From the NCBI RefSeq assembly GCF_028583545.1, contig NZ_CP087106.1, positions 2,774,501-2,838,500 on the forward strand: DNA of 64,000 bases, in the 5' to 3' direction. Below the pieces are notes generated by a model, which was given only the letters and a program-made list of their open reading frames with translations, ran no database searches and was not told the DNA's origin. Position numbers and translations under genes: made by a program. The stretch is from Methylobacterium sp. NMS14P. GTDB taxonomy: Bacteria; Pseudomonadota; Alphaproteobacteria; Rhizobiales; Beijerinckiaceae. Positions 51,793 to 61,359 of this stretch are shown piece by piece. How positions within the stretch are numbered: position 1 is the first letter of the stretch; every line of letters begins with the position of its first letter.

Positions 51793-52203
51793 TCAGCCGA
51801 GGTAGTCGTGCTCGAACGGCACCGCGGTCGTGAGGAGGAAGTACCCGTCCTCGTCGTTGCGGTCGTCGATCACCGAGGGGGACGGGGCGAAGGTCCGCAC
51901 ACCGTCGAAGGTCTTGCCGCGGAACAGCGCGGACAGCTCGTCGATCCACTTCAGGCCTTCGGCGATGCCGTCGCCGCGCCGGATGTTCAGCACGAGACGG
52001 AAGGCGCCCTCGTCCCGGTAGATGTTGTTGCCGGGCGAGCCGAAGCTGATGCGCTCAGAGCGGACCACCGGGTACTGCACGACGAGGAAGGCATCGCCAC
52101 CGATCGGCGTGCCGGTGTCGCCGTTCAGGCCGCGCACCTCGCACTTGTCCCAGGACGCGGCCAGGAGATCTTCGACGGCCTTGGCTACGACGGACAGGCC
52201 CAT
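51793..52203 (-). CDS. Tail terminator protein, 136 aa
   Basis: An alpha-beta protein (AKAVEDLLAASWDKCEVRGL, FLVVQYPVVRSERISFGSPG, FRLVLNIRRGDGIAEGLKWI) ending LTTAVPFEHDYLG. It occupies the tail-terminator slot between the head-tail and tube genes (DUF4128 or gpU-like). It would cap the tail tube at the neck. Confidence 0.75.
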   Translation of the reverse strand: MGLSVVAKAVEDLLAASWDKCEVRGLNGDTGTPIGGDAFLVVQYPVVRSERISFGSPGNNIYRDEGAFRLVLNIRRGDGIAEGLKWIDELSALFRGKTFDGVRTFAPSPSVIDDRNDEDGYFLLTTAVPFEHDYLG

Positions 52204-52207
52204 CGGA

Positions 52208-52876
52208 TCAGTCCAGGGTCACGGTGATGACCGGCACGCGCGTGGCGCGCTCCAGCTTCATGCCGGCCACGCGCGTCGGCTGCTGACGGAGCCGGGCCCG
52301 GGCGCCGCGGCCGGCCTCGCCCGCCACGTAGCCGAGCAGCGGGGACTCGTAGCCGAAGCCGACGTGCACGCTGTTGCCGAAGCGGCGGCCCGCCATGGCA
52401 GCCACGGCCTGATAGACGCCGCCGGGCGCCTGCGAGGACTCGCCCTCCTCGATCTTCTTGCCGTAGGCGGTCAGGTTCATGAACACGTAGCGGCTGGCCG
52501 GCGGTGCGTTCGCGGGGTCCACCTGCTGATCGTCGGCGAGCAGGACGTGCGCGCCCTTGTACCCGCCGCTCAGCACGGGGGAGTGCTGCACGATCTGCTC
52601 ATAGATCCAGGCCAGCGCTTCGTTGGCGCGCCCGAAGCGGAACGCTACCTCGCCCTGGTCTGGATCGAGCTGGTCGAGGCTGGCGCCAGACTGGCCTTCG
52701 ATCACCACGTCCGTCGCCGGCAGCCGGCCGAACTCTTGGCGGTATGCCGCTTCGGCGCGGGCCTGCGCCTCGCGAGCTGCCGCGGTGACGACGAGACGGC
52801 GGCGCTCCGGCGAGAGAGCAGCCGCCACCGCGGCGCGGACGTTCTCGGGCGTGCCGCCGGTCTGCGTGATGGCCAT
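52208..52876 (-). CDS. HK97 gp10-like head-tail protein, 222 aa
   Basis: Helical first part (ENVRAAVAAALSPERRRLVV) and a later beta domain (VDPANAPPASRYVFMNLTAY, FGYESPLLGYVAGEAGRGAR). The stop-start overlap with its neighbour (TGATG at 52876) and its place before the terminator fit a gp10/minor-tail protein. Confidence 0.65.
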   Translation of the reverse strand: MAITQTGGTPENVRAAVAAALSPERRRLVVTAAAREAQARAEAAYRQEFGRLPATDVVIEGQSGASLDQLDPDQGEVAFRFGRANEALAWIYEQIVQHSPVLSGGYKGAHVLLADDQQVDPANAPPASRYVFMNLTAYGKKIEEGESSQAPGGVYQAVAAMAGRRFGNSVHVGFGYESPLLGYVAGEAGRGARARLRQQPTRVAGMKLERATRVPVITVTLD

Positions 52877-53532
52877 CAGCCCCTCACCGTGCAGTCGTAG
52901 GCGAGCAGCGCGCCCGCCACACGGTGGCTGTTGTCGTCGACCATCCGGAAAGTGCGCTGCCGGCCGCCGATCACCACGCTGTCGAGGCCGCCCGTCTGGA
53001 TCGGCAGCGGGAATCCGCCAGCGACCAAATCCGCAGCCAACAGGATCACCCGGCTATCGCCCTGCGTGATACCGCCCACGAGCTCGGACGGCGCGTAGCC
53101 AGTGACGATGGCGCGGACGTCGATCTGCGGCTCGTAGGCAACCGGGTTGCTGTTCGCCCTCCGGCGCTGAAGCTTGATCACCTCGCCGCGGCGGTCGATC
53201 TCCTCGGCGTAGAGGGCCGGGGTCGGCGCGGACTCGATCTCCAGATGCACGTCGTCCAGATCGACCTCGGGCGCCTTCCGGATGGTGATCGTGAACACGT
53301 CGCCGTCCAACTCGCACCGATCGCCGACCTTCAGCCCCCGGGTCAGGTCGCAGGCCCGCACCGTAAGCTTGCCGCCGCGCCCCTGGAGCGTGACACCGAC
53401 CACGTTGACGGTGAGCGCCCGCTCGAACTCCAAGCGCCCCCACTGCACCGGCCCGATCGCGGCGAAGCCGCCGGCGCCGCGGCGCAGGAACTGGATGCGC
53501 TGGTTGAGCGTGCCCGCGGCAGCGATCGGCAT
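52876..53532 (-). CDS. Head closure / head-tail joining protein, 218 aa
   Basis: Opens TLNQRIQFLRRGAGGFAAIG, the typical start of head-closure (SPP1 gp16-like) proteins, followed by beta strands (GPVQWGRLEFERALTVNVVG, GDRCELDGDVFTITIRKAPE). The ATG overlaps the upstream stop. Confidence 0.75.
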   Translation of the reverse strand: MPIAAAGTLNQRIQFLRRGAGGFAAIGPVQWGRLEFERALTVNVVGVTLQGRGGKLTVRACDLTRGLKVGDRCELDGDVFTITIRKAPEVDLDDVHLEIESAPTPALYAEEIDRRGEVIKLQRRRANSNPVAYEPQIDVRAIVTGYAPSELVGGITQGDSRVILLAADLVAGGFPLPIQTGGLDSVVIGGRQRTFRMVDDNSHRVAGALLAYDCTVRG

Positions 53533-54158
53533 CAGGAGTGATCCGGGCTGACGCGGTGACGGCCGGCGAGCGCGCGCAGGCCGTATTCGACCTCGCGGGA
53601 CAGGGCGCCGCCCCGGCCCGCAGGCTCCGCGACCTCGCGGCTGGCGTAGAAGTGCGCCGCCAGCATCTTGATCGCCTGCTTCAGCGTGCTCGGCACATGA
53701 GCGGCGTCGCTCCAGCCGGCGGCGAAGCGGATCCGGTATCGGCGCGGGTCGACCAGGCCGGGCTGTGCCGCGAATCCGTTGGTCGTGAGCCGCGCCAGAG
53801 TGGCGAACTCGTCGACCAGCGCGATCATGAAGTCGCCGGCCGCAATGGCGGCGTAGGCGCCGCGCGCCTCCCGCCCTTCGAACGAGACGAGCGTGTCGTC
53901 GACCACCGGGCGCACGGGCAACTCGACCACCGTGTCGACGCGGTCGACGAAGAACTCGAAGCTCTCCTCCAGGATGCAGTAGCCGTTGAGCCACCCGTCC
54001 GGACCGTGGAGGAAGTCGAATGCCGCCGCGACGTACCCCTTGATCAGGTCGTCCTCATCCGTGTGGCGGACGCGCGCCTGCGCCTTCGCTTCGTCGAGCG
54101 TGACGACAGCGAGCTTCTGCTCGAGCGTCAGCGGGTCGGAGATCCGGCGCAGGTCCAC
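53532..54158 (-). CDS. Head-tail connector protein, HK97 gp6-like
   Basis: A 208-aa protein. LDEAKAQARVRHTDEDDLIK followed by GYVAAAFDFLHGPDGWLNGY is the hallmark of gp6-like adaptors, which form a ring under the portal. The C-terminal helix LKQAIKMLAAHFYASREVAE is also typical. Confidence 0.85.
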   Translation of the reverse strand: MDLRRISDPLTLEQKLAVVTLDEAKAQARVRHTDEDDLIKGYVAAAFDFLHGPDGWLNGYCILEESFEFFVDRVDTVVELPVRPVVDDTLVSFEGREARGAYAAIAAGDFMIALVDEFATLARLTTNGFAAQPGLVDPRRYRIRFAAGWSDAAHVPSTLKQAIKMLAAHFYASREVAEPAGRGGALSREVEYGLRALAGRHRVSPDHS

Positions 54159-54167
54159 GCGTCCGCC

Positions 54168-54347
54168 TCACTTCGTCTCGTAGGCGCGCACCGTGCCGGG
54201 CCGCGCCATCTTGTCGGCGGGCGGCTTGGCGTCGGCGGTCGCGCGGCCCCGCTCGCCGCGGTAGCGCGCGACGTCGGCGTCCGAGGAGCGGGGACGGCTC
54301 TCGGCCGCCCCCTCGCCTTCGCGCCGCTGCTCCTGATCGCCGGCCAT
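54168..54347 (-). CDS. Small phage protein, 59 aa
   Basis: A charged, disordered protein (MAGDQEQRREGEGAAESRPR, ADVARYRGERGRATADAKPP) ending GTVRAYETK. ATG 54347 overlaps the upstream stop (TGATG) and the stop is 10 nt before the connector start, so it is part of the coupled operon. Function unknown. Confidence 0.6.
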   Translation of the reverse strand: MAGDQEQRREGEGAAESRPRSSDADVARYRGERGRATADAKPPADKMARPGTVRAYETK

Positions 54348-54862
54348 CAGGCGGCCGGCAGCCGGAGCGCGTCGGAGGTGACGGCACCCCCGGCGCGCTG
54401 CTGCACTTCGCCACGGCGGGCGATCTCGGCGCGAATGATCTCGTCGGCCTCGTCGGCCTTCGAGACGTCGCGGCCGGCGATCTGGGCGGCGAGCTTGATG
54501 CGCTGGAGGTGGTGCCGCTCCAGCGGATCGTCGCCGAGATCGACCTGCGAGCGGCGCAGCTCGTCGTCGGTCTCCGGCACAACCCGGGACGCATCCCGGC
54601 GCTCGGCCACGGATCCGCGCTCGTAGACGCTGCCGTGGGGCACCGCGATGCCGCGGTCGTGCAGCTGCTTGGCGTCGGCGGGCTTGTAGCCGGCCACGTC
54701 GCCGACCGCGTGCGGCATGGCCGCCTCGATGAACTCCATCGGCACCAACCCGCGGTGGTTGCCCTTGGCCATGTCGTGGAAGTGGGAGAGGTCGAGCCTC
54801 CCGCGCGGCATACCCATCGTCGTCACGTCCCGCTGTTCGGATTGCGCGGGCCGCCGGCTCAT
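54347..54862 (-). CDS. Phage protein of unknown function, 171 aa
   Basis: Starts with a disordered part, then LDLSHFHDMAKGNHRGLVPM, GYKPADAKQLHDRGIAVPHG and helices (LERHHLQRIKLAAQIAGRDV, EADEIIRAEIARRGEVQQR). It lies between major capsid and connector. It could be a decoration or scaffold protein. ATG 54817 is an alternative start. Confidence 0.6.
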   Translation of the reverse strand: MSRRPAQSEQRDVTTMGMPRGRLDLSHFHDMAKGNHRGLVPMEFIEAAMPHAVGDVAGYKPADAKQLHDRGIAVPHGSVYERGSVAERRDASRVVPETDDELRRSQVDLGDDPLERHHLQRIKLAAQIAGRDVSKADEADEIIRAEIARRGEVQQRAGGAVTSDALRLPAA

Positions 54863-54891
54863 TCCGGCGGCCCTGTTTCAGGCCGGCCGGC

Positions 54892-56316
54892 TCAGGAGGC
54901 CGAGAGCGAGCCCCAGCGGGCGTGCTCCAGCACCGACACCGCGGCGTCGCGCTGGAGCGCGATGTCGTGGCGCATCTCCATGAGGACGGCCATCATGTTC
55001 TGCTGGAAGAGCAGGACGGGCGTGCCGGTGCCGACGTCGATCGAGGCCTCGGTGGAGGTCTTGACCGTCAGTCCCTCGTCCTCGCCGTAGAGGACGTTGC
55101 CCCAGTCGATCAGGGCCAGGGTGGACTCGTCGGTCGTGGTGCCGCCGTTCGACGGGAACTGCGTGGTCACCAGAACCTTGAAGCCCTTCCAGATCGGCTG
55201 CGCCTGGTTCAGCTCCGGGTAGATGTACTGCCCGTTGGCGCCCCGCGCGTCGGCGAGGTAGCGCATCAGGTGGTAGTTCATCGTCCAGGCGAAGCGATCG
55301 GTGGCCGGGATGTTCGCGTCCGTGATCGCCAGGATCATCAGGGTGGCGACCCGGTCGAGCTCGGCGACGGTCGGCGCCTTCGGATTGGCGAAGTACGCCC
55401 CCGCGCCGGTGGCCGCCGCGTTGAAGCGGTTGATGCCGCTTCGCTTCAGCAGGCCGTTCGGGGTCGTGTCGCTGCCGACGCTGAAGTAGCAGGCGAGGTC
55501 CATGTTCTGCGCCAGCGTGGAACGCAGGTCGTCCTCCAGGTAGGCCCGCAGGTCGGCCAGCGACCAGGCGAGCGCCTCCATGGTCACCATCACGATGCCG
55601 GCGAGCTTCTTCGACCGCATCGAGATGTTGTTGAAGGTCGGCGATCCGACCGGCTTCTTGGCCGCCTCGCCGACGTACCCGGCCGTCGATCCGGTCGCGC
55701 CGCGCGGCTGGTTGAACTGGCCGCTCACCAGCGGGACCCGCTTGGGACCGCCCTGGAGGAAGGTGTTCTCCGGTCGCAGGAAACCGATGATGGTGGAGGA
55801 CTGCGGCGTCGGCATCAGGATGCCGCCGTCGGCCGGGGTCAGGGTGGAGTTGAACTTCTGGCCGCGCACCGCCGCCTTCTGCATGGCGCGCTGCTTGAGG
55901 GTGTCGACGAAGCGCTCGTACCCCTCCTCCGCCATGATCTCCAGCGGCGACTTGAAGGTGCCGTTGCCGGCGAAGACGCGGCTCTTGGCGGCGGCCGCGC
56001 CGAGGAGCGCCACCTCCTGGATGCCGGTCATCTTCTCCTCGGGCCGGGCGTACACGCGCCCGTCGCCGCCCTCGTTGCGCTGCTGCAGATCGAGGCCGCC
56101 CGCGGCGCCACCGGCCGCGCCGGCGGTGGCCGCCTCCAGCGCTTCGTCGCGCTCGGCGTCCTTGACCAGGGACAGCGCCTGCTCGGCGGCGGTCAGCGCG
56201 TCCTTGTAGGCGGTGCGGTCGGCCTCGGTGGCGGCGTCGGCGGTGGCCTTCGCGCGCGCGGCCTTCGCGGCCTCGTGGGCAGCCTTCAGCTTCGCCCGAA
56301 GTTCGGCGAGGGTCAT
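54892..56316 (-). CDS. Major capsid protein, HK97 fold
   Basis: A 474-aa protein. The first ~100 residues are a charged coiled coil (LRAKLKAAHEAAKAARAKAT, EALEAATAGAAGGAAGGLDL) acting as delta-domain scaffold, expected to be removed by the protease upstream. The HK97 domain follows: ADGGILMPTPQSSTIIGFLR, LAGIVMVTMEALAWSLADLR, AYLEDDLRSTLAQNMDLACY, and GFKVLVTTQFPSNGG with the final VLMEMRHDIALQRDAAVSVL. Confidence 0.92.
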   Translation of the reverse strand: MTLAELRAKLKAAHEAAKAARAKATADAATEADRTAYKDALTAAEQALSLVKDAERDEALEAATAGAAGGAAGGLDLQQRNEGGDGRVYARPEEKMTGIQEVALLGAAAAKSRVFAGNGTFKSPLEIMAEEGYERFVDTLKQRAMQKAAVRGQKFNSTLTPADGGILMPTPQSSTIIGFLRPENTFLQGGPKRVPLVSGQFNQPRGATGSTAGYVGEAAKKPVGSPTFNNISMRSKKLAGIVMVTMEALAWSLADLRAYLEDDLRSTLAQNMDLACYFSVGSDTTPNGLLKRSGINRFNAAATGAGAYFANPKAPTVAELDRVATLMILAITDANIPATDRFAWTMNYHLMRYLADARGANGQYIYPELNQAQPIWKGFKVLVTTQFPSNGGTTTDESTLALIDWGNVLYGEDEGLTVKTSTEASIDVGTGTPVLLFQQNMMAVLMEMRHDIALQRDAAVSVLEHARWGSLSAS

Positions 56317-56392
56317 GTCACTTCTCCATGCAGAAGGTGGCAGCGCCCGCACTCGGGATGGCCACCGGGTGAAACCGCCGTGTGCGGGCGGG

Positions 56393-57454
56393 TCAGGCGG
56401 GGGCGTGCTGCCCCATCTCGGAATCGAGGCCGGCCAGACGGGCGTCGGCGTCGAGGATCTCGTGCTTCGCGGTCAGCGCCGGCAGGTCGGCGGCGAACTG
56501 GTCGCGCAGCTTCTGCTCCGGGGTCGGCTCGGGCGCGGGCTTCGTGCCGCCCTCGCCCGGCTTCGGGTCGGCCGCGTCGGTCCGCCCCTTGAACCCGAGC
56601 GCCTTGGCCAGCCGGTTGAGCAAGCCCTCGTCGGTCTCCAGCGCGTCGATCACGCGCTCGGCCTTCGACGGCTTCACCGGCACCAGCGCCGGGGCGCCGC
56701 CCTCGCCGGCCTCGACCGCGAAGGTCTTGCCCTGGAAGGTCACCGTGGTGCGCTCGCCGGTGGCCTGCCGGTGGCTGGCCTCGAACGCCTTGCGCGGGAC
56801 CAGCAGCCCCTTCTCGATCGACCAGGTGTCGAGCACCTCCTCAATGAGCTCCCGGGCCAGGACGTCGCCCGCAGCAGCCGCCTTCGCCAGCGCGGCGGGG
56901 TTCGCTGGCACGCAGCAGGGCGAGCACTCGTACAGATCGGCCTCGTGGATCATGTAGCCGGGGTAGAAGTAGCTGCCCTGCTGGTCCTCCGGCACCTCGC
57001 GGCGCTCGATCGACAGCGGCATGAAGCCGATGGAGCAGGCCCGGATCGAGCCGGCCTCGAAATGCACGTCCAGGCGGTCGGCCATGACGTCGCCCTTCAC
57101 GAGGGTCAGCGTGCCCTCGGTGCGCTTCGGCCGGCCGCCGAGGGACTTCTCCAGCTCGGACCACGTGCCCACCGGCGGGTCACCGGCGCGATGCGACCAC
57201 GGCGCGACCGGGTTCTTCTCGAACTCGGTGGTGTTCAGCCCGGCCTGGACGACGATGTCGCGATCGCGGTCCTCGATCTCCGCCGACATGACGAAGCGCA
57301 TGGTGCGCGCCACCTTGTCGTAGCCCGCCTTGCTGAGACCGGACGGGGCGGCCTTGATGATGACGCCCGAATCCCGGGCAAAGTGCTTGCGCTCCACGCC
57401 GCCGTAGCCACGCGAGCCGAGGTATTCGTCGATCGAGACGCGCTTCGAGGCCAT
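56393..57454 (-). CDS. Prohead protease, HK97 U35 family
   Basis: A 353-aa protein. RTMRFVMSAEIEDRDRDIVV, FEKNPVAPWSHRAGDPPVGT and the active region LDVHFEAGSIRACSIGFMPL are typical of the prohead serine protease, with the His near residue 130 and the Ser in CSIGF. The C-terminal 120 residues are a charged extension that may act as scaffold. It trims the capsid N-terminus during maturation. Confidence 0.88.
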   Translation of the reverse strand: MASKRVSIDEYLGSRGYGGVERKHFARDSGVIIKAAPSGLSKAGYDKVARTMRFVMSAEIEDRDRDIVVQAGLNTTEFEKNPVAPWSHRAGDPPVGTWSELEKSLGGRPKRTEGTLTLVKGDVMADRLDVHFEAGSIRACSIGFMPLSIERREVPEDQQGSYFYPGYMIHEADLYECSPCCVPANPAALAKAAAAGDVLARELIEEVLDTWSIEKGLLVPRKAFEASHRQATGERTTVTFQGKTFAVEAGEGGAPALVPVKPSKAERVIDALETDEGLLNRLAKALGFKGRTDAADPKPGEGGTKPAPEPTPEQKLRDQFAADLPALTAKHEILDADARLAGLDSEMGQHAPA

Positions 57455-58878
57455 CAGGCTGCTCCTGCGGAATGGACGAGCCGCGGGCCCGCCTTGCCAG
57501 CGTTGTTGTCCGGGCTCTCGCCCTCACCCGCGCCCGGGTTGGTCGGCTTCTGGCCGGTGCCGGCGTGGATCACCTGCCCATCCGGGCCGATCAGGCTCAT
57601 GTTGACCGGCACCATGCGCTGGTCGCCGCCGGCCGGGAGCGGGTTGAGGCGGAACGGCAGGACCTCGCGACCCTCGTCGAAGGTCATCAGGCCGTCCTTC
57701 ATGCCCATGTCGACGAGCTTCGACAGGGCTTCCAGATCGGTCGCCATCAGCGCGACCTGATCGAACTGGGGCCCGAAGATCGGCCACTCCTTTCGGGTGA
57801 ACAGGGAGAGGCGGAAGTTCTCCTGGATGCCGTGGGCCAGCGGGTGCAGGCAGTCGCTGTAATACTGCCGGTTCATCGCCGACATGTTGTTGTAAGCGAC
57901 GGCCTCCAGCGCGAAGATCTTGTGCGGCGGGCAGTTCATGAGCCCGCAGACGCGCATGATCTGCTGGTTGAAGCTGTCCTTGCTCTCGGCCTGCACCGCA
58001 TTGATGGCGATGCTTTTGGCTTCGAGGCCGGCTTCCAGCAGGATCGGATCGCCATTCGCGACCGCCCGACGGGTCCGCTCGGTGAGCTGCTGCTTCAGCC
58101 GGCGGAACGCCGCGTCGCTCTCGTCCTTGTTCCCGAAGATCTGGCTCGTCTGGTAGACGATCGGCTGCTTGCCATCGTTGCCGAAGATGTTCCGCTGAAA
58201 TTCGGCGATGGCGGAGACGAGGTCGAAGATCGGGCCGCCCAGCGCGAAGTTCGACAGGCCGTACAGACCGTCCCATAGCCGTCCGCGCAGGTGGATGATG
58301 CGGTCCGCCGGCACGACCATGTACGAGTCGCCGAGCTGCGCCTCCTCGAACAGGTTGCCCGCGTAGATCTCGTAGAACAGCTTGCCGGAAGTCGAGACCC
58401 GCGCCCGGCACCGCGCCGGCTGGATCGGGATGAGCGCCTCGACCGTGCCGTCGACCGTGATGTCCTTGTAGAGGTAGGCGTTCTGCGCGAGCTCGATGTG
58501 CAGCCCGACCATGCGCCACAGCTCGGGCCACGTGTGCCACGGGTTCGGCCGGGTCATCAGCAACTCGGCGATCGGGTGCTGATCCGCCTCGACCATGGTC
58601 CAGCCGCGGCCGCGGCGGCGCCACAGCAGCATCTCGGCCTTGGACAGGTCGCGCGCCTTCACGTCCGCACACATGATCGCCAGGGCGACGCCGACGGCAT
58701 GCTGCCCGTAGAACGACCGGCCACCGCGGCCGCCCATCCCGAGCAGGTCGCCGACGTCGTGCCAGCCGATGTCGTCCCACCCCTCAGCGCTGTCCGTGCG
58801 CAGCGGGCCCGGCACGGTGGCGAGGTCCTGGGCGGTCAGCCCGGACCGCTGCCACATCTCGGACTCGGTTTCGCTCAT
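57454..58878 (-). CDS. Portal protein, HK97 type
   Basis: A 474-aa protein. IMCADVKARDLSKAEMLLWR, HPIAELLMTRPNPWHTWPEL, the conserved GLIPIQP-like EALIPIQPARCRARV, SNFALGGPIFDLVSAIAEFQ and the stem region LMNCPPHKIFALEAVAYNNM show the portal fold. It forms the dodecameric ring through which DNA is packed. The start overlaps the terminase stop by 4 nt (ATGA). Confidence 0.92.
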   Translation of the reverse strand: MSETESEMWQRSGLTAQDLATVPGPLRTDSAEGWDDIGWHDVGDLLGMGGRGGRSFYGQHAVGVALAIMCADVKARDLSKAEMLLWRRRGRGWTMVEADQHPIAELLMTRPNPWHTWPELWRMVGLHIELAQNAYLYKDITVDGTVEALIPIQPARCRARVSTSGKLFYEIYAGNLFEEAQLGDSYMVVPADRIIHLRGRLWDGLYGLSNFALGGPIFDLVSAIAEFQRNIFGNDGKQPIVYQTSQIFGNKDESDAAFRRLKQQLTERTRRAVANGDPILLEAGLEAKSIAINAVQAESKDSFNQQIMRVCGLMNCPPHKIFALEAVAYNNMSAMNRQYYSDCLHPLAHGIQENFRLSLFTRKEWPIFGPQFDQVALMATDLEALSKLVDMGMKDGLMTFDEGREVLPFRLNPLPAGGDQRMVPVNMSLIGPDGQVIHAGTGQKPTNPGAGEGESPDNNAGKAGPRLVHSAGAA

Positions 58879-60608
58879 GCAGCGCCTGCCAGCCCACGTG
58901 TGAGGTACGGGTTTGCGCGCGTGACGCGCCCGCCCGTGTCGGGGGTCCCGGCCTCGTTCGCGAGGCGGGCCGCATTCGCGTTGATCGCCGCGTCGAAGCC
59001 GTCGATGGAGGCCTTCGACCCGGGCTTGGCCTTCTTGGGCAGGACGTTATCGTTCGCGTCCCAGTGCCCAACGACGTTGCCGGCCATCCACGAGGTGACC
59101 GGATTGGCGTCGTGCTGGAGCCGGGCCGGGTCCTTGTGCCGGGTCACCAGGTCGTCGGTCGACCGGGTTATGTGCGAGGCGGTCTTCGAGACCGAGTAGA
59201 CGGTGTGCCCGCGCTCCTCGATCGCGCCGGCCAGGAAGTCGGCCTGGAAGCGGTCGACGCCGAACGCCCGCACGTTGTGCCCCTCGATCATGCCCAGCAC
59301 GTCCCCGAGGATGGTCGGGTGATGGACGTGGCTGCCGCGCGTCGTGGTGAGGTGCTTGGCCTGCTCCCACGCCGTGAACTGGCCCGCGTACCGATCGTCC
59401 TTGAACCGCGGCGAGCGCTCCGGCAGCCAGTACCGGAACACCGCATAGAGCACGTCGCCCACCTCGATGATGAAGCAGGCCGCGTTCAGATCCGAGGCGC
59501 TGGCGAGGTCGACCCCGACGTACATCGGGAAGCCCTTCAGCGCCGCGAGCGTGAGCCTCGCATCTCCGCAGGCGTCCCAGGCCTCCACCGAGAACAGGTT
59601 GCCGGCGGCCCGGGACCAGAGGTTCAGCCGGGTCCGCTTGTACTCCTGGAGCTTCGCCTCGCTCTTGCGGGCCTCGCGCTCCTCGGTCTCCAGAGAGGTC
59701 GGGTTCAGCGACACCCCGTAGAGCGGGTTGAGCTTCTCGACGATGGCCGGGTCGAACCGGCGCTCCTCGTCCTCCTTGTCGCCCGCGTACATGGCGACGA
59801 ACACGCGGTCCGCCCGGAGCTTGCCCTCGAGCACCTGCTGATCCGACCGCCAACCGTCGTAGGCCGGGCCCGCCGCGTCGCGGCCCGCGGTCGAGATCCC
59901 CAGCCACAACGGCTGCTGCCGGGCGCCCTGAGCGCTCTTCAGCACGCCAATGACGTCCTGATTCTGCGCGTGGACCTCCTCGGCCAGCACCACGTGCGGG
60001 TTGAGGCCGTCGAGGTTGGGCGCCTTGCCCGCCAGGAGCTTCAGTTCCGCGCCGGTGCGCCGGAACCGGATGCTCTCCGTCGTGTCCTTAGCCTGAAGCC
60101 AGTCCTTGAGCTCCCGCTCCTTGTCCAGCGTCTGCCGGATAGCGAGGTACGGGATGTCTGCCTGCTTCTCCGAGCCCGCGGCCACGCACCCCTCGGCGCC
60201 CGGCTCGTCCTCGTAGTTCAGGCAGTAGAGCACGATCCCGACCGAGAGCGCCGTCTTGGCGTTCTTCCGCGGGACCCAGAACGCCACCTCCCGAACCCAG
60301 CGACGGCCGGTGTCCCGCTCCCGGAATCCGAACGTCGCCGCGATCCACCAGCACTGCACCGGCTCCAGCACGATCGTGCCGGCGAACCCCTTGATGTGCG
60401 GTAGCGTCTCGATGAACGCGCAGGGGTCGTTGGCCCGGTCCGCGTCGAAGATGAAGTCGCTGCTCGGCCGCTTCGCCTCGTGCAGCATGTCAAGGAAGCG
60501 CTGGCAGCCGAGCCGCTCCCAGCGGCAGGCCACCACCGCGCCCTGTACGACGGCCTGGGCGTACCATTCGGCCATCCCGGCATAATCCGGGATCTCCCTC
60601 CCCTTCAC
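58875..60608 (-). CDS. terL: Terminase large subunit
   Basis: A 577-aa packaging motor. The ATPase P-loop-like motif VPRKNAKTALSVGI lies at about residue 110, the acidic Walker B in HVVLAEEVHAQNQDVIG, and the nuclease Asp in YVGVDLASASDLNAACFI with a later acidic cluster (GVDRFQADFLAG). It resembles HK97 and lambda-like siphophage TerL. Start chosen at GTG 60608 because the frame upstream lies inside terS; ATG 60575 is another option. Confidence 0.9.
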   Translation of the reverse strand: MKGREIPDYAGMAEWYAQAVVQGAVVACRWERLGCQRFLDMLHEAKRPSSDFIFDADRANDPCAFIETLPHIKGFAGTIVLEPVQCWWIAATFGFRERDTGRRWVREVAFWVPRKNAKTALSVGIVLYCLNYEDEPGAEGCVAAGSEKQADIPYLAIRQTLDKERELKDWLQAKDTTESIRFRRTGAELKLLAGKAPNLDGLNPHVVLAEEVHAQNQDVIGVLKSAQGARQQPLWLGISTAGRDAAGPAYDGWRSDQQVLEGKLRADRVFVAMYAGDKEDEERRFDPAIVEKLNPLYGVSLNPTSLETEEREARKSEAKLQEYKRTRLNLWSRAAGNLFSVEAWDACGDARLTLAALKGFPMYVGVDLASASDLNAACFIIEVGDVLYAVFRYWLPERSPRFKDDRYAGQFTAWEQAKHLTTTRGSHVHHPTILGDVLGMIEGHNVRAFGVDRFQADFLAGAIEERGHTVYSVSKTASHITRSTDDLVTRHKDPARLQHDANPVTSWMAGNVVGHWDANDNVLPKKAKPGSKASIDGFDAAINANAARLANEAGTPDTGGRVTRANPYLTRGLAGAA

Positions 60609-60630
60609 CTCGACGAGCGCGAACCGCTCG

Positions 60631-61011
60631 TCAGCGACGCTGCGGGAAACCGAACCACGCGAACCGGTTGATGGGCGCTTCCTTCGGCGCGCTGATCGGC
60701 TTGTCGAGATCATCGAGCTTCAGCCGGGCCTGCGCCTTCTGGAGGTTCGTGAACCAAGACGCCCGCGGGGTCAGGCCCTCGGTGGAGATGCGCTGGATTT
60801 GGTCGAAGCAGCTCGCGTAGGCCGAGAGCGCGATGTGCATGTCCTTCGACAGGCGGCCCGCATTCCAGATCAGCCGTCCGGTGCTCTCGTATTCCGCCCG
60901 GGCCGCATCGGTGCGGAGCGGGAAACTGCACGGCGGGAATGCGCGATAGCCGGGATGCGCCAGAACCGTCGGGTCGCCCTGGCCTACTTGCGCGAGCGAG
61001 GGCTTCGGCAT
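60631..61011 (-). CDS. terS: Terminase small subunit, P27 family
   Basis: A 126-aa protein that recognises the packaging site. AEYESTGRLIWNAGRLSKDM, HIALSAYASCFDQIQRISTE and the C-terminal LDKPISAPKEAPINRFAWFG fit the P27 family. It ends 23 nt before the terL start. Confidence 0.82.
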   Translation of the reverse strand: MPKPSLAQVGQGDPTVLAHPGYRAFPPCSFPLRTDAARAEYESTGRLIWNAGRLSKDMHIALSAYASCFDQIQRISTEGLTPRASWFTNLQKAQARLKLDDLDKPISAPKEAPINRFAWFGFPQRR

Positions 61012-61015
61012 CGCA

Positions 61016-61297
61016 TCAGCCGGCGAAGCCCGGCGAGCCCGTGCCGATCCGCGGCGTGCCGGTTGGCCCCTGGTCTGGCGCCATGTCGGCGAGCACGCGC
61101 TGGCTGTGCTCCTGGTGCCGGATGGCCTGGCCGAGGAGCGCGATGATCTCGCGGTTGTTGTGCAGCACCGTCTGCGCCTGCGGGCGGGCGTCGGCGGCGA
61201 TCTTGGCGCACTTCGCCTCCATCTCGCCGACGAGCGCGCGGAGATGCTCCTCGAGCTTCGCGCCACCCGGGTTCTCATACGACATCAGGATGGGCAT
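61016..61297 (-). CDS. Phage coiled-coil protein, 93 aa
   Basis: A helical protein (KLEEHLRALVGEMEAKCAKI, NREIIALLGQAIRHQEHSQR) with a Gly/Pro tail. It starts 19 nt after a charged gap and ends 5 nt before terS. Function unknown. Confidence 0.6.
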   Translation of the reverse strand: MPILMSYENPGGAKLEEHLRALVGEMEAKCAKIAADARPQAQTVLHNNREIIALLGQAIRHQEHSQRVLADMAPDQGPTGTPRIGTGSPGFAG

Positions 61298-61359
61298 CGC
61301 TCGGTCTCCGTCTCGTTGGGCGCGCGCCGGCGGACCGACGCGCGTCTGCGCCTTCGAAA